In this document: one piece after another, positions 30,852-38,930 of the stretch
Layout of the letters: each line of letters begins with the position of its first letter
How positions within the stretch are numbered: the stretch's first letter is position 1
Source: a virus
Virus record (IMG/VR): IMGVR_UViG_3300005663_000053
Coordinates: 1-55,616 of that record
Length of the DNA: 55,616 nucleotides
Direction: 5' to 3' (one strand)
Made by a program: the position numbers and the translations under genes
Notes under the pieces: generated by a model
Told to the model about the DNA's origin: nothing
What the model saw: the letters and a program-made list of their open reading frames with translations, nothing else
Databases searched by the model: none

Positions 30852-31732
30852 TCTCAGGCACCTGGGCCGCATGGTACGCGGCGACCGAGCCGGTGAGACT
30901 TCGATGGGCCCGCCAGAAGCATGGGGGTGACTATGATGGCCTCAACGATCCGCGGTTTCATGCGCCGCAGAAAAACGCAGACGGTTCATTCACGATCTAC
31001 GGAAGTTCGGACCCGCCGATCAATCCACTGGTCACGGTCTACATCCCGACGCACAACCGGGTCGATCTGTTGATGGAGCGCGCCCTGCCGAGCGTGCTGG
31101 CCCAGACCTATCGCAATATTGAGATTATCGTCGCGGCGCACGGGTGTACTGACGGGACGGCAAGTCGCGTTTGCGGACTCGGCAGACCTAAAACATGTGT
31201 GCTCGGCGTACCGCGCCGGCGCACCTACCCGCCCACGGTAGAGAACCACTGGTTCGCAAAAGAGGTAGCCCCGGCAAATGCCGCTTTGCGGGCGGCGGGC
31301 GGCGCATGGATCGCCCGCCTTGATGACGACGACATCTGGACCCCGGATCACGTCGAGAAGCTGCTGCGCTTCGCCCAGAAAGGCGACTTCGAGTTCGTCT
31401 CAGCGGCCTATGAGCGGGAGCGCGATGGTGTTCGCGAGGTCGTGCCCCATTTTGGATCGGACATAATCGAAGCCCCGTACATCGGCGGTCACCAGACCTG
31501 GCTATATCGCTCGTACCTTCGGTTCATGCGGTACAATCAGGAATGCTGGCGGAAGCGATGGAACCGGGTCAACGACACCGATCTCGCTGATCGATTCTGG
31601 AAAGCGGGCGTGCGCATTGGCTGGCTCGATGAAGTCCTGGCCTACGTTATTCCACGGCCAGGCGAAACGACGGTAGGTTTGGAGGCCTACCGCCGTAACG
31701 CGGTGAACATTGAGCGCGAACTAGCGTTCTGA
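30827..31732 (+). CDS. Family 2 glycosyltransferase
   Basis: This 301-residue protein has the GT-A core PLVTVYIPTHNRVDLLMERA, IEIIVAAHGCTDGT and the metal-binding DDDD in WIARLDDDDIWTP. A C-terminal acceptor region contains several Trp residues. It would transfer a sugar from a nucleotide donor, not necessarily a CMP-nonulosonate, since GT2 enzymes usually use UDP or GDP sugars. It overlaps the radical SAM gene by 25 bp and is the last gene of the sugar island. A minus-strand gene faces it. Confidence 0.8.
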   Translation: MGAISNRLISGTWAAWYAATEPVRLRWARQKHGGDYDGLNDPRFHAPQKNADGSFTIYGSSDPPINPLVTVYIPTHNRVDLLMERALPSVLAQTYRNIEIIVAAHGCTDGTASRVCGLGRPKTCVLGVPRRRTYPPTVENHWFAKEVAPANAALRAAGGAWIARLDDDDIWTPDHVEKLLRFAQKGDFEFVSAAYERERDGVREVVPHFGSDIIEAPYIGGHQTWLYRSYLRFMRYNQECWRKRWNRVNDTDLADRFWKAGVRIGWLDEVLAYVIPRPGETTVGLEAYRRNAVNIERELAF

Positions 31733-31740
31733 TCTGAAAG

Positions 31741-32001
31741 TCAGGCGTGGGCCGACATCCCGCCGTCACCTTTGCGGGCTCGCCTCATCTTCCCCAGCGC
31801 AACGCCTTTGGGTGGCCGACCGAGTCGCTTGGTGCGGGTCGGCGCCTTGGCTCGCTTGGCCGTCTTGCGCGCTACGCGTTTCGTTGGATGAGCGGCAGCA
31901 AACTTTTTGCCCGACATGATGTCGTCGATCAAACTGGAAAGGAAAGCATCGATGCTGGCGCGACCTTTGAGCCAGATCGAATCTGGAACGATGAGTTTCA
32001 T
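31741..32001 (-). CDS. Small basic protein with AT-hook-like motif
   Basis: The protein has 86 residues on the minus strand, opposite to its neighbours. The C-terminal half is strongly basic (KRVARKTAKRAKAPTRTKRL) with an AT-hook-like GRPPKG. A ribosome site GGGAG precedes the ATG. It could bind DNA. The reverse orientation and convergent end with the glycosyltransferase suggest an independently expressed (moron-like) gene. Confidence 0.55.
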   Translation of the reverse strand: MKLIVPDSIWLKGRASIDAFLSSLIDDIMSGKKFAAAHPTKRVARKTAKRAKAPTRTKRLGRPPKGVALGKMRRARKGDGGMSAHA

Positions 32002-32076
32002 GTGGGATCTCCCTAGAGTTAAAGTGATCGCACCCTAACCAGCCTGGGCCGCCGGCACAACGGCCCATCTCAGCAG

Positions 32077-32102
32077 CCGTCCCGCTTGGGGCGGTTTTTC
32101 TT
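32077..32102 (+). terminator. Rho-independent terminator
   Basis: CCGTCCC / GGGGCGG pair around a four-base loop (one G-U pair), followed by TTTTTCTT. It would stop rightward transcription from the sugar island before the gene at 32134. Confidence 0.7.
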
Positions 32103-32133
32103 ATCCAGCAACAGCACCAGCAAGGAGAACGTC

Positions 32134-32649
32134 ATGACCTTCAATCCTGTTCAGCAAACGTCCATCCATGGGCGCCGGCTCGGTCTTGGCAGCACGGGTG
32201 CCATCCTGCAAGGGAGCAGCGACGGCACAAAATACGCGGCCCTCATCAGAAGCACGGCCGATATGCTTCAAAACTCGACCGCTCTGTTGGCTTCACAGTG
32301 GGGCCTCAACGCACAGAGCGTGGTGCCAAGTTCCGTAGGCTCGACGCTCACGAACTACGGCCTTGAGAGCCTGTCGTCGGCCTCGGCGACATTGGTCACC
32401 GGCCATCAGCTCGGAACTCCGGTCGTTGGCGTCATCAAGACGATCCACCTCGATTGCAGTGGTTCGGAGATCATCTTCGGCGGCACTTCGACCGCCATGG
32501 TGTTCCGGCCCGCGATCGCGGGTGCCGGCTCGAGCTTGTCCATTGTTCAGCTCCCCTTGGCGGGCACCGTGATCACCCTCATGGGATTCGCCTCCAGCGA
32601 ATGGACGTTGATCTCGGTTGGTTCGTCAGCAGCAGTCGTCATCGGGTAG
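32134..32649 (+). CDS. Fibre or decoration-like protein with duplicated C-terminal domain
   Basis: This 171-residue beta-rich protein is closely related over its last 105 or so residues to the end of the putative fibre at 52948-53649. Shared runs are SSVGSTLTN, FGGTSTA and ITL.G, and both end in VVxIG. The first 60 residues are unrelated to that fibre. A good ribosome site (AAGGAGAA) precedes ATG 32134. It probably forms part of a tail appendage or capsid decoration. It lies between the sugar island and the two GT42-like genes. Confidence 0.6.
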   Translation: MTFNPVQQTSIHGRRLGLGSTGAILQGSSDGTKYAALIRSTADMLQNSTALLASQWGLNAQSVVPSSVGSTLTNYGLESLSSASATLVTGHQLGTPVVGVIKTIHLDCSGSEIIFGGTSTAMVFRPAIAGAGSSLSIVQLPLAGTVITLMGFASSEWTLISVGSSAAVVIG

Positions 32650-32655
32650 GTGCCA

Positions 32656-33519
32656 ATGGCAGTAAAAAAGATCGCCATCATCGGGACGAGTCCGTCCTGC
32701 AAAAAGGCACCTTATGGTGACCGTTCGTGGGAAATCTGGAGCTTTAACCGGACATGCTTCGATCTCAAGCGGTGGGATCGACTCTTCGAGATACACCAAA
32801 AATGGGATTATGAACCCGACCCCAAGGCGTATCTCGACCGTCTCAAGAAGGTGAAGCCGCCCAAGAAAGTCATGTCGATCATCCCACTTGGCGGACCAGC
32901 GAACATCGTGATCGACCGCGAGGCGCTGTTCAAGAAATACGGCGCAATCTGGATTTCCTCGTCCATCACCTATGCAATCGCTTGTGCCCTAGAAGAGAAG
33001 CCCACCGACATCGGCCTATGGGGCATCGACATGGAGTCCCGCGAGGAATACGTGGTGCAGTTCGCGGGGTGCCGGCATTTCATCGACATGGCGAAGGTCT
33101 TGGGCATCAAAATCCATCTGCCCCATGATTGCCTTCTTCGCCGGGATCCCCACCCCTATGCGGACCGCTTCGAGACGACCCTCGCGCTGACCCTCGAAAG
33201 CAAGGCGAAATATATTGAGAAGCTGATCGATAGGGTCGAATGCCAGCTCAGTGCAGCCGAGGCGGGAATGAACCAGCGGTTGGGCCGCATCCGGGAAATG
33301 TATCTGCACGCTGATCTCCCGTATGAGGACGTCGATAAGCAAGAAGCCAAGGCCGCCGAGGACAAGTGGTACGTCGAAAAGCTGACGGCCTCCCTCAACC
33401 GCCTTCGGGGCGAACTCATAGCCACCCAGCACTACAAGCGCCTCTTCGTCTGGAACGTGCTTCCGCCGGAATTTGGCGAGGAGACTACGACGGACATCGA
33501 AGATTGCGGTCCAATCTGA
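32656..33519 (+). CDS. Putative transferase, tandem paralogue 1 (GT42/DUF115-like core)
   Basis: This 287-residue protein starts KKIAIIGTSPSCKKAPYGDR, a Rossmann-type loop. A central segment ISSSITYAIACALEEKPTDI is followed by GLWGIDM. Spacing and residues resemble the GNGPSL and TSGVYMCAVAIALGYKEIYL / SGID motifs of GT42 sialyltransferases and Maf/DUF115 proteins. A helical C-terminal part follows. It overlaps its paralogue at 33519. Similar proteins are widespread in phages without known function. The assignment as transferase is by eye only. In this genome a nonulosonic acid donor is available. Confidence 0.5.
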   Translation: MAVKKIAIIGTSPSCKKAPYGDRSWEIWSFNRTCFDLKRWDRLFEIHQKWDYEPDPKAYLDRLKKVKPPKKVMSIIPLGGPANIVIDREALFKKYGAIWISSSITYAIACALEEKPTDIGLWGIDMESREEYVVQFAGCRHFIDMAKVLGIKIHLPHDCLLRRDPHPYADRFETTLALTLESKAKYIEKLIDRVECQLSAAEAGMNQRLGRIREMYLHADLPYEDVDKQEAKAAEDKWYVEKLTASLNRLRGELIATQHYKRLFVWNVLPPEFGEETTTDIEDCGPI

Positions 33520-34478
33520 TGAGCCAAAGAAAGACGAAAGCGGCGAAGAAAGCGGCCCCGAAAGGGGCCAAAATCTTGAAGTCCCCCGAACGCAAGATCG
33601 CCATCTTCGGCACCACGCCCTCGCGCGGGCTGGGGCCATATGCCGATGGTTCGGGCTGGGAGCGATGGACGATCGGCCCCGGCGGCAAGGATGCCCACAA
33701 CTGGGAGCGGCTGTTCGAGGTACACGGACTCTGGCCTGCGGACTTCAAGGGTTATCTGAACGATCTCTCCCTGATCAAGCCGCCCCAACAGGTCGTCACG
33801 CTTCCGCAGCCCGACCGCCCAGCCGAGACTTGGGCCGAGGCCATCGCGAACTGGAAGGCCACCCATGGGCTGCCCGACGACGTGCTCAAAGGCGACTGGT
33901 CGGGGCAAGTGACTTACCCGCGCGAGACCATCCTCGAAAAATTCGGCCGGCGGATGTGGTTCTCGTCGTCGATTTCCTGGTGCATCGCGCTCGCCATCCA
34001 CGAGAAGCCCACCGACATCGGCCTGTGGGGCATCGACCTGGAAGCGGGTGAGGAATACATCAGCCAATTCGTCGGCTGCGCCCACTTCCTCGATCTCGCC
34101 CGCCTTTGCGGGATCAACATTCACCTACCCAAGGACTGCGGCCTCCTCCGCGACCCGGCGCCCTACCCGGATCGCTGGGAAACCCATCTCGCGCTCACAC
34201 TGGAAAAGAAAGCCAAGTGGATCGACGAGATGATTCAGAAGCAGCAGCCGGAGTACGACGCCTTGAGCGCCGAAGTACACCGCCAGGAAGGCAAGCTCTT
34301 GACCATGCGCGCCTATGAAGCCGAGGCCAAGGACATCGAGGAGGGCGAGCGCGTGCTCATCGCGAACAACGCCCGGCTCGGCCAAATCGCGGCAAACATC
34401 AACCAGCTCAAGGGCGAACTCAGCGCTACCCAGTTTTATCGCCGGATGTACGTCTGGGGCATGGTGGAGCCGTATTAG
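33519..34478 (+). CDS. Putative transferase, tandem paralogue 2 (GT42/DUF115-like core)
   Basis: The 319-residue protein has a Lys-rich N-terminus (QRKTKAAKKAAPKGAKIL). It then has the same plan as paralogue 1: RKIAIFGTTPSRGLGPYADG, SSSISWCIALAIHEKPTDIG and LWGIDLEAGEEYISQFVGCA. An insert near residues 100-145 distinguishes it from paralogue 1. The C-terminal 90 residues are coiled-coil-like. It starts on the last base of the previous stop (TGATG) and overlaps terL by one base (TAGTG). The duplication suggests different acceptors or a heterodimer. Confidence 0.5.
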   Translation: MSQRKTKAAKKAAPKGAKILKSPERKIAIFGTTPSRGLGPYADGSGWERWTIGPGGKDAHNWERLFEVHGLWPADFKGYLNDLSLIKPPQQVVTLPQPDRPAETWAEAIANWKATHGLPDDVLKGDWSGQVTYPRETILEKFGRRMWFSSSISWCIALAIHEKPTDIGLWGIDLEAGEEYISQFVGCAHFLDLARLCGINIHLPKDCGLLRDPAPYPDRWETHLALTLEKKAKWIDEMIQKQQPEYDALSAEVHRQEGKLLTMRAYEAEAKDIEEGERVLIANNARLGQIAANINQLKGELSATQFYRRMYVWGMVEPY

Positions 34479-36067
34479 TGAACCTGCTCACCGAGATCGT
34501 CGAGCGCGTTGCCGCCGTCGATGAGAAAACCCAGGCGAAACTCAACGACGATGTTGTAGCCGCGGCTGGCAATATCATTGATCTTGCCGACGGCGTCTGG
34601 CTCCCGAATCCAGGCTCGCAAACCGAGGCGTATTTCTGCGAGGCCGATGAGATCGGCTATGGCGGCGAGGCGGGCCCGGGCAAGACCGACCTCCTCATTG
34701 GCCTGTCGCTCACGGCGCATCACCGCTCGCTGATCCTGCGCCGAACCAACAAGGAGGCGGGCAAACTCGTCGAGCGCTACTTCGAGATCCTCGGCCACCG
34801 CCGGGGCCTGAATACCGTCAAGGGCACCTGGGAGTTGCCCAGCCGCCTGATCGAATGTGGCGGCGTCCAGCACGAGGACGATAAGCAGAAGTACAAGGGC
34901 ACGCCGCGCGACCTGATCGGCTGGGATGAAGTCGTCGACTTCACGCGCTCGCAGTATCTGTTCGTCAACCAGTGGAACCGAACGACCGACCCGAACCAGC
35001 GCTGCCGGGTTGTGGCCACATTCAACCCGCCGATTAGGCCTGTGGGCCTGTGGGTGATCGAGCATTGGGGACCATGGCTCGATCCCAAGCACCCCAACCC
35101 GGCCAAGTCAGGCGAGATTCGCTGGTTCACCGCCATCAACGGGCGCGACACGGAAGTCGACGGCCGAGGCCCGCATATCGTCGATGGCGAGCCGATCATG
35201 GCCAAGAGCCGCACCTTCATCCGCGGCTATCTGCACGAGAACCCGGACCTGGCCGAAACCGGATACGACGCCACCAGGGCAGCGGCGCCGAAGGGCCTCC
35301 GGGAGATCTACCGAGCCGGGGACTTCGAGGCCGCACTTGCTGATGTGCCGAACCAGCTCATCCCGATGGCCTGGGTCCGCGCCGCGCAGGCCCGCTGGAC
35401 CGACAGCCCGCCGCTGCACGCGCCGATGTGCTCCATGGGAGTCGACGCCTCTGGCGGCGGCGATGATCCGATGATGATCGCCATGCGCTACGACGGCTGG
35501 TACGCGCCCTTAATAGAGGTGCCCGGGGCCGAGCTGAAGGTGGCGCGCATGGGCTCGATGTCGGCCGGCATCGTCGTCTCGCACCGCAGGAATAACGCCG
35601 TTGTCGTGGTTGATCTCGGCGGCGGTTACGGCGGTGCGCTCTACGAGAAGCTGCACGAGAACAACATCGAGTGCGTGGGCTTCAAGGGCGCGGAGGGATC
35701 GAACAAGCGCACCCAAGATCGCAGGCATCTCTTCGTCAACACGCGGACGGCAGCCTATTACGGCTTTCGCGAGGCGCTCGATCCGGACCAGCCGAACGGC
35801 TCGCCGATCGCGCTGCCCGATGACCCCCGCCTCGTCGGCGATCTCACCTCGGCCACTTTCGAGGTGACGCCGAACGGCATCAAGCTCGAGCCAAAGGAGA
35901 AGGTGGTCGAGCGCCTGGGCCGGTCGACCGATTCAGGCGACGCTGTTGTCATGGCCTGGTGGGCGGGAGCGACCGTGGCCACCCACGGCACCATCTGGCG
36001 CAAAGCATTGAGAAACCAGCATCGGCCCGCAGTCCATCGCGGGCATGACGCGCAACGCAGGAAATAG
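34478..36067 (+). CDS. terL: Terminase large subunit
   Basis: This 529-residue packaging motor has an ATPase domain with Walker A GGEAGPGKT (62-70) and Walker B LIGWDE (146-151). The C-terminal RNase H-like nuclease has MGVDASGGGDDPMM near residue 325 and VVVDLGGGYGGALYEKL. It cuts and pumps DNA into the head with TerS. The GTG start at 34478 overlaps the previous stop. The 20-kb gap from terS is filled by fibre and sugar genes. In most tailed phages the two are neighbours. Confidence 0.95.
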   Translation: MNLLTEIVERVAAVDEKTQAKLNDDVVAAAGNIIDLADGVWLPNPGSQTEAYFCEADEIGYGGEAGPGKTDLLIGLSLTAHHRSLILRRTNKEAGKLVERYFEILGHRRGLNTVKGTWELPSRLIECGGVQHEDDKQKYKGTPRDLIGWDEVVDFTRSQYLFVNQWNRTTDPNQRCRVVATFNPPIRPVGLWVIEHWGPWLDPKHPNPAKSGEIRWFTAINGRDTEVDGRGPHIVDGEPIMAKSRTFIRGYLHENPDLAETGYDATRAAAPKGLREIYRAGDFEAALADVPNQLIPMAWVRAAQARWTDSPPLHAPMCSMGVDASGGGDDPMMIAMRYDGWYAPLIEVPGAELKVARMGSMSAGIVVSHRRNNAVVVVDLGGGYGGALYEKLHENNIECVGFKGAEGSNKRTQDRRHLFVNTRTAAYYGFREALDPDQPNGSPIALPDDPRLVGDLTSATFEVTPNGIKLEPKEKVVERLGRSTDSGDAVVMAWWAGATVATHGTIWRKALRNQHRPAVHRGHDAQRRK

Positions 36068-36077
36068 GAGAGACATC

Positions 36078-36284
36078 ATGGGCGCACTTTTCGGCGGAGC
36101 CCCCAAACCGCCTCCGCCTCCACCACCACCTCCACCGCCGCCATCGCCGGCCCCTCTGCCCGATCCAGAGAACGTGGCGCTGCGTCAGCGCAAGCGCCGC
36201 CTCGCTGCCACGGCCACGAAACGATCGGGATTTCAGTCGACCATCCTTTCCGAACGCGGCGGCATAGAGAAGCTCGGTGCGTGA
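36078..36284 (+). CDS. Small protein with polyproline run
   Basis: The 68-residue protein is Gly-rich at the start, then carries a run of about 12 prolines (residues 11-22) and a basic end (RQRKRRLAATATKRSG). GGAGAG precedes the ATG. The pattern MGALFGG-PKPP occurs in small phage proteins near the head genes, role unknown. The proline run would stall ribosomes without EF-P, so host EF-P may influence it. Confidence 0.65.
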   Translation: MGALFGGAPKPPPPPPPPPPPPSPAPLPDPENVALRQRKRRLAATATKRSGFQSTILSERGGIEKLGA

Positions 36285-36498
36285 TTCGCCTTGCCTCCCG
36301 AAGTCATACGGCAGGCCAGGTGAATCGCTGCGTATCGCTGCCTGACCTGCGCTCACGAATGGCTTCAGAAGCTAGGCCCTAGCCAAGGTTGGAAGCGAAT
36401 ATACCGGGGAGGGAAATGGTGCGAGTTGTTCCTTCAGCCCCATCCCCCTCCGTTCGGATGTCCCAGATGTGGACATATCTACATGAAGTGGATGAACT
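36285..36498. other. Non-coding gap with an imperfect hairpin
   Basis: Seen here are a hairpin GCAGGCCAG / CTGACCTGC around a 22-base loop that includes the repeat ATCGCTGC twice (about 36331-36366), and the ribosome site region of the next gene. No clear promoter or gene was found. Confidence 0.45.
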
Positions 36499-36807
36499 AT
36501 GCCGACCTTGACTGAAAACGATCCAGGAAGGCGACGCGCAGTCACCGAGGCCCTCTGGACAACGCTGACGCTCGCCTACCGCGACCCTGGTGATCGTTCC
36601 GGCCAACCAGTGGCGATACCAATAAACGAGGCGGTTGGCGCACTCCTCACATGCGTCGTCAACCTAGTGGCGGAAGTGCCGGACGCGGCGGCGCGCGGGA
36701 AACTGATCACCTTGATCCCGCCTCTGATTGACCGCGGTGTGCGCGCCGCGCGCAACCAACCCGGCTTCAAGTTACAGCCGGTGAGCGGAATCATCCTACC
36801 AAACTGA
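36499..36807 (+). CDS. Unknown protein upstream of the portal
   Basis: This 102-residue helical protein (WTTLTLAYRDPGDRSGQPVA, then ALLTCVVNLVAEVPDAAARG) has no membrane segment of convincing length. It starts with ATG 36499 and is followed eight bases after its stop by the portal gene. It may be a head accessory. The family is not recognised. Confidence 0.6.
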   Translation: MPTLTENDPGRRRAVTEALWTTLTLAYRDPGDRSGQPVAIPINEAVGALLTCVVNLVAEVPDAAARGKLITLIPPLIDRGVRAARNQPGFKLQPVSGIILPN

Positions 36808-36814
36808 GCGACAC

Positions 36815-38503
36815 ATGGATGAGCGACACAGAAAGCTCCTGAAAGACGGCGACCGGCTGTTCTCCGAGCGCAAGGATCTCGACTCGTTTTGGCAGGAGGT
36901 CGCGCTCAACTTCTATCCAGAAGTCGCCACCTTCACGACCACGCGCTCTATAGGCGAGGAGTTCGCCGACCACCTGACCACGTCCTACCCCTTGATCGCG
37001 CGCCGAACCCTCGGCGATGCCTTTTCGGCACTCCTGCGTCCCGTCAATCTGGATACGACCTCGCCCGGGGTGTGGTTCTCCATTATCACGACCCGCGAGG
37101 AGCGCGAGGACATGCAAGCCAAGCGCTGGCTCGAGTGGGCGACCACCATCATGCGCCGGGCCATGTATGATCGCGCCGCCAATTTTGTGCGGGCCACCAA
37201 GGAAGGCGACCACGCCTTCGCGACTTTCGGCCAGTGCGTACTCACCATCGAGCTCAACCGCGCAAGGGATACCCTTCTTTATCGGTCGTGGCATTTGCGG
37301 GATGTGGCTTGGGTGGAGAACGCCGAGGGCGAGATCGACACGGTTCATCGCAAGTGGAAGCCCACGGCCAGCCAGCTCGTTGCCACCTTTGGCTCACACG
37401 TCTCGGACAAGGTCAAGGAGGCGCTCAAGGACAATCCCTACACGAAGTTCGAGTGCCGCCACATCGTGATCGCCGCCGACAACTACGAGCAGAGGGATCC
37501 GGCCGGCAAACGCTACCGCACTCCTTGGGTCTCGGTCTGGATCGATGTGACCAATGACTATCTCATGGAGGAGATCGGCTCGTTCTCGCGCATCTACTTG
37601 ATCCCGCGCTGGGTCACCGTGCCCGGCTCGCAATACGCCTCCTCCCCTGCGGTTACCGCAGCCCTGCCCGATGCGAGGCTGATCCAGGCGATGACGCTGA
37701 CGCTCTTGGAGGCGGGCGAGAAATTTGCCGACCCGCCGATGATCGCGACGCAAGAGGCGATCCGAACGGACATCCAGCTCTTTGCCGGCGGGGTGACTTG
37801 GGTCGACGCCGAGTATGACGAGAAGCTCGGCGAGGCGTTGCACCCCCTTTACCACCCGGCTGGCGGCCAAGGGGTGAGCATCGGCCTCAATATGCGCGCC
37901 GATGTGCGCGAGGCGCTCACCGAGGCGTTCTTCCTCAACTCCCTCTCGCTGCCGCCCGCTGACGTGCGTGACATGACCGCCTTCGAGACGGCCCAGCGCA
38001 TCTCGGAATGGATTCGTCAGGCCATGCCGATCTTTGAGCCGGTGGAGTTCGAGTACAACGGCGGCACATGCGAGGATACCTTCGACCTCCTCATGCGCAA
38101 CGGGGCGTTCGGCTCCCCCGCCGACATCCCGGAGACACTCCGCGGCGCCGACCTCCAGTTCAAGTTCGAGAGCCCGCTGCACGAGTCCGCCTCGCGCCGT
38201 AAGGGCCAGAAGTTCCTCGAGGCCAAGGCTGCGCTCGTTGAGGCCGTCGAGCTGGATCCTGATGCGGCCCCCATGCTCAAGGCGGTCGACGCGCTCCGCG
38301 ACGTGCTCGACGGCATCGGCGTGCCGGCCGACTGGACCCGCGACGAGCGCGAACTCGAGGAAAAGAACGAGGCCAGGCGCCAAGCAGAGGCACTCCCAGC
38401 CATGATCGGGACTGCTGGCGCCGCGGCGGGCGTCGCCAAGGATGTGGGGAGCGCGGTCAAGGACTTCGCTGGGGCGCAAGGCACCGGACAGCCAGCGGGC
38501 TGA
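36815..38503 (+). CDS. Portal (head-to-tail connecting) protein
   Basis: This 562-residue protein fits the podovirus head-tail connector family (PF12236). It has an N-terminal helical region with FWQEVALNFYPEVATFTTTR, DHLTTSYPLIARRTLGDAFS and TPWVSVWIDV. The middle segment has IPRWVTVPGSQYASSPAVTA, ALPDARLIQAMTLTLLEAGE and ADVRDMTAFETAQRISEWIR. It is the ring at the capsid vertex through which DNA passes. It ends in an acidic and Ala/Gly-rich tail. It supports the podovirus assignment of the phage. Confidence 0.9.
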   Translation: MDERHRKLLKDGDRLFSERKDLDSFWQEVALNFYPEVATFTTTRSIGEEFADHLTTSYPLIARRTLGDAFSALLRPVNLDTTSPGVWFSIITTREEREDMQAKRWLEWATTIMRRAMYDRAANFVRATKEGDHAFATFGQCVLTIELNRARDTLLYRSWHLRDVAWVENAEGEIDTVHRKWKPTASQLVATFGSHVSDKVKEALKDNPYTKFECRHIVIAADNYEQRDPAGKRYRTPWVSVWIDVTNDYLMEEIGSFSRIYLIPRWVTVPGSQYASSPAVTAALPDARLIQAMTLTLLEAGEKFADPPMIATQEAIRTDIQLFAGGVTWVDAEYDEKLGEALHPLYHPAGGQGVSIGLNMRADVREALTEAFFLNSLSLPPADVRDMTAFETAQRISEWIRQAMPIFEPVEFEYNGGTCEDTFDLLMRNGAFGSPADIPETLRGADLQFKFESPLHESASRRKGQKFLEAKAALVEAVELDPDAAPMLKAVDALRDVLDGIGVPADWTRDERELEEKNEARRQAEALPAMIGTAGAAAGVAKDVGSAVKDFAGAQGTGQPAG

Positions 38504-38611
38504 TCTGGGGAAAACTGGGATAAATCTCGTTTCCAGTTATCGCGCGAAAACAAGGGCTTAGGCTAAGATCCCGCGAAAACTGGAATCTATCTGGGGACAA
38601 TTGGGTAAATC
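38504..38611. repeat. Compact repeat element between portal and Bbp19-like genes
   Basis: Two direct repeats start TCTGGGGA (38504-38526 and 38590-38611, about 18 of 22 bases alike). Between them are two inverted 15-mers (38530-38544 and 38572-38586, two mismatches) around a small CTTAG/CTAAG hairpin. No gene fits. It could be a regulatory site or an RNA fold. Confidence 0.6.
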
Positions 38612-38612
38612 A

Positions 38613-38930
38613 ATGGCTCGCAAAGCTCCGGCCGGCGCCCCATGGGCACCCGCTCCCTATCAGCTCGCCGACATAGGGGCCATCCAGGCGATGGCCAAGG
38701 GCGAGGCTGAACCCCACCAGCAAGTCCGCGCCTTGAAATGGATAGTTGAGGACGTGTGCCGAACCTACGACTTGTCGTTCCGGCCCGACTCCGAGCGCGA
38801 CACCGCGTTCGCCGAGGGCCTACGTCACGCTGGCCTGCAAATCGTCAAGGCCACCAAGATCAACACGAAACTATTGAGGAAAGATCATGCCCCCAGACCC
38901 AAACCCAGCACCGAACAACCCGGAACCTGA
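38613..38930 (+). CDS. Bbp19-like phage protein
   Basis: This 105-residue protein has the core LKWIVEDVCRTYDLSFRPDS, then AEGLRHAGLQIVKATKI, which resembles Bbp19-type proteins of podoviruses, found between portal and scaffold. Function is undetermined. Its last 44 bases overlap the scaffold gene. The ATG follows the direct-repeat element immediately. Confidence 0.6.
   Translation: MARKAPAGAPWAPAPYQLADIGAIQAMAKGEAEPHQQVRALKWIVEDVCRTYDLSFRPDSERDTAFAEGLRHAGLQIVKATKINTKLLRKDHAPRPKPSTEQPGT

Noticed and set aside
37394-38479. 361-residue frame antisense to the portal gene
   Set aside because: High-GC codon bias leaves the antisense frame open. The plus-strand portal protein is clearly real.
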